NCBI GenBank assembly: GCA_011033025.1
Contig: WFMF01000282.1
Location: forward strand, 164,665 to 228,664
Length of the DNA: 64,000 bases
Direction of reading: 5' to 3'
Origin: Beroe forskalii
Lineage: Eukaryota > Ctenophora > Nuda > Beroida > Beroidae
Shown here: in pieces, positions 11,501 to 23,500 of the stretch
How the letters are laid out: each line of letters starts with the position of its first letter
How positions within the stretch are numbered: the first letter of the stretch is position 1
The notes under the pieces: generated by a model
Seen by the model: only the letters and a program-made list of their open reading frames with translations
What the model was told of the DNA's origin: nothing
Databases searched by the model: none
Position numbers and translations under genes: made by a program

Positions 11501-14500
11501 CGTTCGTCGGTCGATCGAATGGAATTAGTCGATCGATCAACTTCATTTGATCGACTGATGTGTTTTAAATAGAAAATCTTTGACCTAGTAGGGAAGTAAC
11601 TAAAAATTGCTCATTTAAACACGATTCAAGTCATTAGGGACTAGTAAAACACTTCATTCGTTCAAATGGAGTTGATCAATTGACCAATTTCATTCGATCG
11701 ACCGACGAACGTTACGGGCGCCTTATAATATAAGCTTTAATAAAACGCTCATACTTTATGAATAACATTCACCTAAATTGGTAGAATTTTATCTTGATAT
11801 AAGTATGCATAATAAATGATCAAATCTGCCCAATTCAGATTGATGAGGATCACAGAAATAAGATATCAACCCTTACTGTCATGAAAGCAGAGCTCAGTAT
11901 GACAAAAAGTGATTCAACTACAGTGTCCAACTTTCAGGAACCTCTAAAACAGCAAGGTAGTTTAGACATACTATAATGATAATATCAAATCTACCATTAC
12001 TTTAGATAAATCTGGGGCGTAGCCAGATTTCTGAAAAAAGGAGGTGGCGAGTTACATTCAAAACCTGTCGATTTTTTGCTCAAAGCCTTCATCTTAACAA
12101 AATTTTTACGTTGTCTGTTCAAAAAGGGGGAGGCAGCCGCCTGCGTCTCCTCCCCCTTCGTTACCCTCCTGAGATAAATCTTAAACCTTGGAGTCTACCA
12201 TACTGTCAACAATGTTTCTTTAATTTATATTCGAACTTTAGGCATCTCTTTATTTTAGAATTTGTCCAGCCACAAAGTTTTTGCTGCTTTTACTATGTTA
12301 CTGTGACAGTTATGCTCTTTAGAGTGATCCACTAACAGTTCTTGAACAGTTGGTTACCTTAGACTTCCCTGATTTCCTCATAACCAGTTTAAATTACTTG
12401 TCAATCCACCCACCTATAGAGTGACTCTCACCATCGAGACTAGTGGTGCCAGTGTTGAGCTAACACCAGGAGGAGTGTGTCAGCAGAGAAGTACTAGAGT
12501 ACTCCTAGAGTCAACATAATATTGCTCATTATGTCCCTGTAGGTGAAATAGAAAACGCTTCATTATGATAGTTCTGGTTTTTGTTTTTAAAAAATTTTTT
12601 GGGTTTCCCCCCCTTTTCCACCCCAAAGAAAAAATGTGAATGAAAAATCATAAATTTTGATGAGTTCGGACAACATTCCATACGAGGCTACCTATATAGA
12701 AAAAGCTATTAGATGGGGTAGGAGTTAATAGTCTGGTTTTTTCCATTCCTTTTGATAATAAAAGCGAACATACATATGGGGGTTCTAAATTTGAGTATTT
12801 TGAAAATTTCGTTACAGCAGTGGTAGATGTGAAGGTTTCGGACATTCATTATACCATTTTTATTAAAAGTGGTTTGTTGTTCTCCTTTGTAGAACTCAGG
12901 CCAAGGCATTGGTTGTCAATATCTCTTGTCCTGGCACAGGTTTTAAATTTGTCAAGATAGGCTTCTTTATCTCCAAATAAAATTCTCATACACTTTTTCT
13001 GAAGTTTGAAAAGTGTTCAATTTTATTGTTAGATACTCCACCCCATACTGTTATACCATAGGAGAGATGGCTTTCAAAAAGTGTGTATATAGGTTTGTAT
13101 GTAACTCATCTGTATGTTGTCTTTGATTAAATTTAGAATTCCAGCACTGCAGGATAGTTTTTTGAGAGTTTTGGAGATGAGAATTCCAATTTAAGTTCTC
13201 ATCAATAGTCACCCTGAGAAATTTTGCTTCATTGACTTGTTCAATTTCAATGCCATTAATATTTAGTATGCAGTTTTCACATTCGTTATTGAGTTTAGAG
13301 GGTTTGAAGTCAATGAAGCAACACTTGACATATTTATATGAAGTTTGTTAACAAGCATGTACAGACTTACCTTATCAAGAACTTTGTTTGCTTTTTCATA
13401 TGCAAGTTTTTTATTTGGTGCATTGACAAAAATATTTGTATCATCAGCAAATAGAACGAACTTTGAGTCATTACTTATGTTTGGGAGATCATTAATATAA
13501 ATCAAGAACAAAAGTGGGCCCAGACAGCTGCCCTGTGGCACTCCAAAAATGACAGAAAGTTCGTCAGAAGTTTCACCAAGGACATTTACATATTGCTTTC
13601 GATTGGTGAGATAACTTTCAATAAGATCAAGTGTTTTACCACGTATGCCATAGTTTTCTAGCTTTTTGATAAGTATGCCATGGTCAATAGTGTCAAATGC
13701 CTTGCTTAAGTCGATAAAAATACCAAGGACATGATTTCCCTCTTTCATTGCCTTTTGTATATGGTCTACGGAGAAATTTAATGCATGAGATGTTGAGTGG
13801 CCCTGTCTGAACCCAAATTGGTTGTTAGTCAATATACCATTAGAGGTGAAGAAGTCATATAGCCTTGAGTATATTATTTTCAAAATTTTACCAAATATTG
13901 GCAATGTAGATATTGGCCTATAATTCTCTAAGAGTTGTTCATCATCTTTTTTAAAGACAGGTGTGATTTTGCCAGTTTTAAGGATGGATGGGAATGTACC
14001 TTCTGCCATTAAATTGTTGAATTGTGCAGACAAGACTGGAGCTAGAATATTGGAAAGTTTCTTAATTACTCGGATGGGAAGTCACTAGCCTTACCATTTT
14101 CTAGGTCACTTATTATTTGGCCAACTTCATGTTCAGTGCATTCACTAAGAAATATTGAGTTAGGTGTAGGAGGGGCAAGAATTGACTAAAGTTAATGGAT
14201 GCATTTCTAAGTGTCTCCGTGGTTTCATCATTAAGTTTCGTTGCTAGGAGGCAAAGTATTGATTAAATTTGTTAGCTATCAGTCTACGCTGAACGACAAG
14301 GACCCCATCCACTAAGAAACAGGGCTTGATGGACTTCTTGCTTTTCCTCTAAGTTGATTAATGATCTCCCATGTTTTCTTGATGTCACCAGAGCATTGTG
14401 AAATTTTGTTTTTGTAATACCTGGCTTTTTGGTTTTTATTATTTTCTTAAGGTTATAACGATATTTACTAAATTTCTCATAAAGTTGTGGGTCACCAGAG

Positions 14501-17500
14501 GTAGAGTTGTTAGATTTTGTTCGAACCCAATCACTATATAAGTCGTTTTTATGCTCAATGGCATCAATAATGCCATCTGTTATCCATGGGTTGTTTATTG
14601 GATTCCGTTTAGAATATTTTGGTTTTTTTAATTTACGCGTTGTAAGTTTGCGCGCGCACTGTATTTACAGGCGAACCCGCGATTTGAAAAATTCATAACT
14701 TCGGCTAGGAACAATATTTTTTCATGGGGTAAAAACCTACTTGTAGCTGGCGTTCTCCTCTATCAGAAACAACAAAAACCCGAAAACCGACCTCGTGAAA
14801 AGATAGGAAGCAATGAGACGAGCGATATACTAATAAAGTGATAGAAGTAGATATCTAAAACAAGGCTCCACAGCTATCTATATCATTACAAGTCATCCTG
14901 GAAATATATTAGTAAATGTACTATAAAAATAACATCTTTATTATACCTGAAATATTCAAAATACAATATCATCAATTATTGATATTCACAATCTCCCCTT
15001 CATTTCTCTTATCAAAGATTAAAAATAATATGAATCTCCAATCCAATCAAGCAATAAAAGAATTGTGACCAATTTGAGAATTTGATATCTATTTAATTCT
15101 TTTAAAAACGAAATTCAAGAATATTTATGAATATAAAAATTTCATTCCCTTAATAACGATCTTTCCTTATCTTGCCAATAAATATAAAAGATTATAAATA
15201 ACAATGAATTTATTAAGAAATGATTTCCCATTGGTGTCCTTATTTTGGATTTGAGAACAAATGCCCAAGTAGGGAGTTATGGATCTTTCCATTTTCCAAA
15301 CACCAGCGTAATAGGGATGATGATGCACCTGCCTTTGTTAGGCTGTCAGCAAGCTGAATATCAGTAGGAATCCACACAAAAACTGCTTCATTTTGATTAT
15401 AGCGTTGCCTCAGTGATGCCATTGCAATCCTCAACCCTTTATCATCAATAGTATTTGTGGTTCTGATTGCATCATAAAGTGATTTACAATCTGTAAAGCA
15501 TATTATAACCCATTTGTTCAGGTTACCACTGATTTCTTGAAGCTGTTGTGTGATTAAATCAGCTGCATCAATAGCGTCAACTAGAGACCAGCTCTCTGCT
15601 GCTAGAGTGCTCTTACAGATTTTCTTTATTTTCCGACTTTGCCATGTTAGTGGACAACTTCTTCCAAATTTATCAACCAGAAATATAATATGCCCCCCTT
15701 GAGAGGATCCATCCAACAGATTTCCAAAAGATGCATCACTGAAGACCGCTATACAAGCCTCACTTAATGATATCTTGGGGAACTTGACAGATAAGGGGTT
15801 TCCTTTCAAGAATTTTATAGTTTTATTCACAAGTTTTAAATCTTTCACTGTACCCAAGGAGTATGAGTTTGTGGCATGACATGTTCCATAACAGATGTCT
15901 GGTCTTGTCTGTGTAGACACCCATAAAAGCTGTCCAGCAGTGGATCTTAGCAGTTTTTTCTCACATTCATTAAGTAAACTCTTGTTACTCTTTGATCTTT
16001 CTATTTCAATAGACACTGGGATGATTTGTTCCACATACCCATTTTGAGATAAATTTGTTACAGCCATACTTTGCTTAATATCAAGTCCAGTGTATACGAA
16101 AGTTCCTTCCACCTCTGTACTCAGCTGGAATTTATTCTTCATTGTTCCAATTACATTGGTCAGAAACCATATTGTACCAGCAAACATAAGGTCATCCACA
16201 TGAATTGCAATCAACCCTTCAATAGTCTTTTCCACTCGGCAATAGAAGAAGGATTCATCTAGTTTGGATATTTTCATACCAAGTGTTATGAGATAATTTT
16301 TTAGTGCTAAATACCATCTTCGTGGGCCATCCACCAAGCCATAGATGCATTTGAGGAGACGCCATAAATTGGTTGTTCCTGCTTCTTTAGGGGGTTTAAT
16401 GTACAATTCTCTATCAATTGGCTCACCTTGTAGAAATGCTGCTTGTACATCAATGTGTTGTATAGTCCAGTCATGAGCTTGAGTAATCATAACTACTAAA
16501 CGAATGGTATCTTTGCTACACGTGGGAGAGTCAGACCTGATACCCTTATCTCTTTCTTGGTAGCCCAGGGCAACTAGCCTAGCCTTAGGCTTCCCAGTCT
16601 TGGCACTCTTTGTAACAACCCACCTTACTCCTATCGTGGATTGTCCTTCATCCAACACTTCTTTGTACACATGATTCTTTTCAAACTTTTCTAGTTCAGT
16701 AACTTTTGCATCAACTACCTCTTGATCAAACATGTTCACACTTGTGAATAATATCTCTTCTTCTCTATCCTGAGCTAGGTCATCTTCATGCCATTCTTCA
16801 ACAAATTCTGGCCAATCTATACAGTCTATGTTTTCATGACCCTCTAACTGGATATTCAAGCAATTTTTGTATTTCCCTTTTGCCTTTCCAGCACGACTAT
16901 GTATGTATGCTTTCTCCCAAGTCTCTTCTTGGCCCTGCTCAGGATATTTCATTTTGAAGATAACATGAGACTTAACTTTTGGCAGCTGACTCTTTCTCTC
17001 ACCAATTTTGGCCCCTTCTCTGTTTTCTGGTTCAACATCATCTTGAACTGTTGGTGATTCCACTACTGCAGACCTTTCTACAGTACTCTCTTCTTCAACT
17101 TCTTTATCCATATCAAAGCTCTCCCCATATACTGGTGTACTTTCTAGTTGGCATTCTTCTGGAGCTGTGTTTCTCTTGGCATTTTCAGCACAACTTGTAG
17201 ATGGGGTTTTCCTTGTAATGTGACATGGATGTACCTTTACAATCTGATATCCATGCTTCACTGTAAAACATTGTCCATCTTTGCCGATTACAACACCTGG
17301 CCCATGCCATCTATCCGAATTATTTCTCTTGTAGAGAACCTTGTCCCCATTGTCCAGGACAACATCTTGACAAGTACGCACTTGTGATTTGAGAGCTCGT
17401 TTAATCTTGGAACTACTTTCAGCTTTAACAAACTCCTCTCGAGCTTTCCTCATAGCACATAGGTTATCCTCTAGAGTCTTTCCTACCACTGTTTCTTCCA

Positions 17501-20500
17501 TAGCTGGCAGCAAATCATCAATTACACTGGGGAGTGTTGGATTTCTCCCAAAGACTAGCTGGTGAGGAGAATAACCACCTGTCATTTGCAGGGTATTTTT
17601 GGCACTCAGTGCCCAAGACAGTGCAACATTCCATGAACAGCCTGTTTCTTCCTTTGTTTTTACCATCATTCTAGTCAGCATTTGATGGTGACGCTCAACC
17701 ATTCCATTACTGAATGGTGATTCTGCTGCTGATTGCTGTAGTTCCACATTGAACTGTTCACACATCTCTACATACTCTGAGTTTGCAAACTCACCTCCAT
17801 TATCAGCCATAAAACGTCTTGGTGTCCCAAATAGAGCAATCCAATTAGTACAAATTGCATCAACAATTGTACCTTTCTTCTTATTTGGAACTATTTTACC
17901 AGCTGATAGTCTTGTGACACAGTCAATCAAATGCAGGAATGTCACTGTGTGTACATCTATCGTTTTCAAGTCCATAGCTACACAATCATTGAAGTCAATT
18001 CCTCTTGGTAGACCCACCACTGGCCTACTCTTTGGCCTAGCATAGCGCTGGCAAACTTCACACTCTTCACAAACTTTGTCTATTGCTTCCATGAAGTCTT
18101 TGTTTACTATCCCTGCATTCTTCATCAGAGATTTCAGTTTACTTGCTCCAGCATGCGCAAACTGTCTATGGAGCTTCAGGGCCTTCAACCCCATTTCTTT
18201 TTTTATTTTGCCCTAAATTTTCTTGATCTGTTACCTTAAGCACAATTTCTGAGCCACTCTCAGAGTCACTGGTAAGTCTCTTCTTATTGCAAATTGGGAT
18301 ACAGTAATGGCCTGAAGAGCATTCTACCAACTTGACATGGTGGCCTTTAAACTCCATTGTGTCCTTGGTAAAATCAATAATTGCTCCAACTTTTTTGAGG
18401 GATGGCTTGCTAAGAAGAAGAGGAATGTCACAATTCACAACATTTGCGTCGATAAGGATCTTGTTCTTTCCAATCCTCCCTGGAATTTTAAGTTTCTGAG
18501 AGGAAATGACTTGTTTCCCATCCCCAAATTTGAATGGGATCGAACATTGACACCGTGAAGATTCTAACAGGTTCCTTTCATCATGTTCCAATGTTTGTAT
18601 ATACTCTTTTAGCCAATTTTCTCCAACAACTGTTCTTGTGCAGCCAGAATCAATAACTGCACATGATAAAGTTTCGAACACAAGAGAACTTGCTTTTGTT
18701 TCATGATCTTTTGTTTCTTCTTGAATAAACGATGTTTCTTCACAGACCAAAGTTATGTATGCTTCCACTGGTGATCCACTAGGCTCGCCCCCTGACTCAC
18801 TAACCAAGTACTGAGAGTTTTGAGGACAATCACGAATAAAATGATTCTTGTCACCACAGCCATAACAAACGTTGTTATCACTATTTTTTCTTGCCCTTGC
18901 ACCTCGTCCTCTAACAACATATGGTGCTGAATTCCCTCTGGCTCTGTTACCTCGTTCATTTTTCCATGGCCCGAAAGCATAATTGGCCCCTCTCTTTCCT
19001 TTATAATAACCTTTCTGGTGGTGTGAAGTAAAATTACACTCCTCAGGTTCTGTCTTGATGTTAAAATCACCATCTGTACTAACCAATTCATTTTTACCCC
19101 CTAGAGGCTGCTGTGAGAATATTTTCATGATTGTATTACTCATATCATCATATGATAGACTCTTAACTGTTGCCAAAGCAAGGTCAACCTTCTCTGCAGG
19201 CATGTTTGCACTATTCAAAAGCCTATATGCTAGCACAACCTCTGGCAAAATTATCTTGTACTTTTTTAGGTCATCGTATAGCTTCTCAAATTCAGATATA
19301 TAGCCTTGCAATGACAGTCCATCAGGTCTCTGATATTTTTCGAATTTGCAATATGCCTTATATGCTGAATGAGATGAGTCTTCTTTGTATAACTTATCTA
19401 GCCTTTCAATGATCTTTTCTAACCCATCATCTTTGGTCAGAATTTCTTTGCCTAGTGATCTCACATGATTCTTTACCTTTCCCTCTTTCAGTTCTAGCAA
19501 CAATGCTGTTGCCCTACGACTCTTAGGCAATGAAGTAAATTCCTTCCATAAGTCAATGTCAAGCCTCCAGTCTTCGTAACATTGCCCCTCTTTATAAGCT
19601 GGTGGAGCCTTGTAGTTGTACCCTGAAGTTCTCTCATGTCCACTACTTCCTGAGCTTGAATTGCTACTTTCTCGTTCTCCTGTCATGAGTATCTGGTAGA
19701 TCTATTTTTTCTGCTACCATGAAAAGATAGGAAGCAATGAGACGAGCGATATACTAATAAAGTGATAGAAGTAGATATCTAAAACAAGGCTCCACAGCTA
19801 TCTATATCATTACAAGTCATCCTGGAAATATATTAGTAAATGTACTATAAAAATAACATCTTTATTATACCTGAAATATTCAAAATACAATATCATCAAT
19901 TATTGATATTCACACCTCGGACCCCCCCCCCCGGCCCCCTTAACATATTTACATTTTAATGCTGCAATTTTATGACTTGCCAACTGCCAAGGTCAACCTA
20001 TCAGCATACATGTTTCAGAACAGCAACATGGTGTAAATTTCTATTAAAAGTGTAGTATGGCTCCCATTTTCACATTAAAAAAACTCCATGGGATGTCACA
20101 TTTCAAAACCTAGATCTTTTTAACTTTTTTAACCTAAACTTAACCTGATCCCTAACCTTGATCATAACTTGAAAATAAAAGAATTATAAAAATTAAGAAA
20201 CAAAAATCTTAGCCTTTACCCCCAAAACTGATGGAATCTTGACCAGGCCAAATGTCCAATAAATAGGGATTGTTCACATATTACATAATCATTACAGGGT
20301 GTTTTAACATGATTGTGTTTTACTGTTTTTTATCACTATAACATTCCATTGGCATTGAGGGTCAGAGATGGATGTTAGTCAGTTTAGTATTCTGGGAGAA
20401 TCTCTCATAGGAGACAGTGTGGAAATGATGACTTCACCAACTTCCTCTCAACCATTTTCTCCCAATGTGTCTGACAGTGAGGGCCATGAAATATGGCAGA

Positions 20501-23500
20501 GATCAGTGTCCCAGCAGACTGATGAAAGAATGGAAAATCTCGAGAAGCTAGATTCTTTGAAATGTAATTGTAAATGTGCTTGTCACCTATTTCGAAATGG
20601 ACAAGTATCTGAAGAAACTCCATGTCAAGGTTAGTGAATTTGAATTTGAATTTGAAATATAGTAAACTCTATATTTTATCATGGTAGGAATTATGAATTT
20701 ACCTGGATAAACCAAGTCCCAGAATTATAATGTAACTAATAATAAAACAAGTAATAAAACAAGTAATAAAACAAGTAATTATATTTTACTAGCAGAACCC
20801 ATGGCCTCCGGCCATCGTGCACAATTTTTTCGCTTCAGCAATTCGTACAGTATAATGCAGTACTGTAGTTCTTATCAGTGATGAGGTCATATTTTAATCG
20901 GGTGTGCCTACTCCTCTATGTGATGTCATATGTCGTCAGGTGGTGTCAAACGTCACTGGTACTCTGGTATGAACATTCCGATCATCGGCAATCGGCATGT
21001 GATTGGGTACTGAGTGGTGTCAGAAAATCTGTGGCTATATATAAGCCACCGGACAGACAGAAATCATAAACCGGACAGACAGATATATATTTATTTATTT
21101 ATTCATTTATATATTTATATATGAGGAAGAATTATAAGTAGTAAGATTGTTAGGCTTTAAAGTGGCTTGTTGGGCTTTAAAGTAGGAAATCATTAATTAT
21201 ATCCTATGCTTATATATCTACATGTGGAGATGTATTGAAACAAACAGTACAAAATATACATGATGTAGTTTTGAGGTGCCAGGGTTTATCTGTTTTTTAG
21301 GTTGGTATTTAACAGCTATGAGTCAAGTGTTGGTACATACAAAATGTGTTTCTCAACACAACCCTAGATTGAAAAGTTGGATGATATTATGTCCTCTACT
21401 TTTGCTGCAAACCTTTTCCCATTGAATCAAATACATCTAATATAAACGCTATAAAATTCACTTTTATTTCAGTCTGTTGTGTAGACAGCTTGGAAATGTC
21501 TAGTTCCGTATCAGACATGATTTCTTTGTCTAGACCATCAGCATCAGTTCGAACAAGTCGTCATCTTTCAAATGGTAAGTATTTAATGTCTATGAAAAAT
21601 ATTAATTTTTCCTGTTGAGAAAAAACTTATAATAAAGAAACAACATTTATCAAATAAACATAATATATAATCATATGTATGCATGTAAATAGCATTGTCA
21701 GCAGATTGTTGAAGTGATTATTTATTAAAAACTAGCAAGCCCGTTGGAGCTGCTTGATAATACAGAACCAAATACTTATCTCAAAAAACAGTTCATGAGG
21801 GAGCAAAAGTAACAACGTTTTAGGATTTTGAATTTGAAAATATATTTAAACCCTGCGATCCTGTGTGGCGTGCGCTCAGGCTAAGTGCAGCAAAATAAAA
21901 ATCATGATTTTACGCCGCGCATTTGCTCTTGCAAGCATGAGACTTAATCTGAAATAACTTTGCAGAATGACAGCGCTGCGCGCAGAGTTTTAGCGCGCAT
22001 TATTAATCAGAATGAGCGCGCGTTTTGTTCATTTCGTTAGTTCAACAATTTTATTTTCCCTTACGTTTACGTGAAGTGTTCTGAATCTGAATCGAACCTC
22101 TCATTAATTTTGAAACAGGCCGAGACGTACGGACATCGTTTGATGCGAATTTATTTCATCGGTTGAACTCTACAGCTAAGAGATTTTTTGTAAAACCTTC
22201 CTACTTTCCTAAACTTCCAATTATTGTCCTCCTAGTTCCTACATGCCTCATGAAAACATGAACTTTAAAGTTTAAAAACATCAACATTTAAAAGCAACAT
22301 CTCGACAGCTTTAAATCACTAACGTAATAGTAACACTAATTTACGAACTACTTTATGTTGCACGTGCGCAAATATCCAATCTCCATAGCAACAGCACCTC
22401 ATTTCTCCCGCTTGTATTCGTTTCTCTTGATATTTTCTTGGCAAGCTCAAATTTAATTGTATACGGCGGCACAGACAAACATAATTCACGTGCTCTTACG
22501 AAATTATAATTAAGACTAGCAGGCCCGTTGGGCCTGCGATTACACAGCTCACTGGACGCTGCTACGCAGCATCTCGTTCGCAAATTTCAAACCCAACCAT
22601 GCCCATTGATTAAATACTTTTTACCGCATCAAAAAATTCCATTCCAATCAAAAGTTAGGTATAAAGCTCCGAAATCAAAACAGCATTAAACCGAAATGAG
22701 CGCGCGCTACTCATCTGCACGTGCATTGCGCGAGCGTTGCCATGACGCGTGACGTACAAAGAAACACGATTCGCGACTTTATAAAAGAGACTAGCAGGCC
22801 CGTTGGGCCTGCAAATACACAGCTCACTCGGCGCTGCTACGCAGCACCTCGTTCGCAAAATTCAAATCAAATAAATACTTTTTACCGCATCAAAAATTCA
22901 ACCACATCAAAGTTATGAAGCTCCGAAATCAAAACAGCATTAAACGAAAATGAACGCGCGCACTATCCATCTGCACGTGCAATTTCCCCATTGCGCGCGT
23001 TGCCATGGGGCGTGACCTAAAGAAAACATACGAAAGCGCGAAATTATAAGTAAGACTAGCAGACCCGTTGGGCCTGCAAATACACAGCTCACTCGGCGCT
23101 GCTACGCAACACCTCGTTCGCAAAGTTCAAATGCACTAAATACTTTTTACCGCATCAAAAAATTCCAATCCGTTCAAAAGTTATGCGAAGCAACGTATTC
23201 AAAACATCATTAAACAGAATTGAACGCGCGCGCAATATGTAACCATAGCAACGCGCGCGCCTATATCCATACTGCACGCGCGCGCCCACAAAAGGACGAA
23301 AAACGCGACAGAGAATGGCAAATTATATTAGAGACTAGCAGGCCCGTTGGGCCTGCAAAGATACAGCTCACTCGGCGCTGCTACGCAGCACCTCGTTCGC
23401 ATCAAAAAATTCCAATCCGTTCAAAAGTTAATGTTATGCGAAGCAACGTATTCAAAACGTCATTAAACAGAAATGAACGCGCGCGCAATATGTAGTAACC

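Larger units (their letters stand above)
14796..19914 (-). mobile_element. Ty1/copia LTR retrotransposon, copy B, nearly intact
   Basis: 5119 bp bounded by two 195-bp LTRs that I cannot tell apart, with a perfect target duplication CCTCG at 14791-14795 and 19915-19919. Primer binding site, gag, protease, integrase, reverse transcriptase, RNase H and polypurine tract are all present in order. The single visible defect is one extra adenine in the A-run between gag and pol. Identical LTRs indicate a recent insertion. It lies antisense in the 8.4-kb intron of the LRRC46-like gene. Confidence 0.96.

Noticed and set aside
15240..19686. Programmed frameshift between gag and pol in copia B
   Set aside because: Copy A reads through in one frame; copy B differs by one adenine and would need +1 shifting, which the A-run does not favour.
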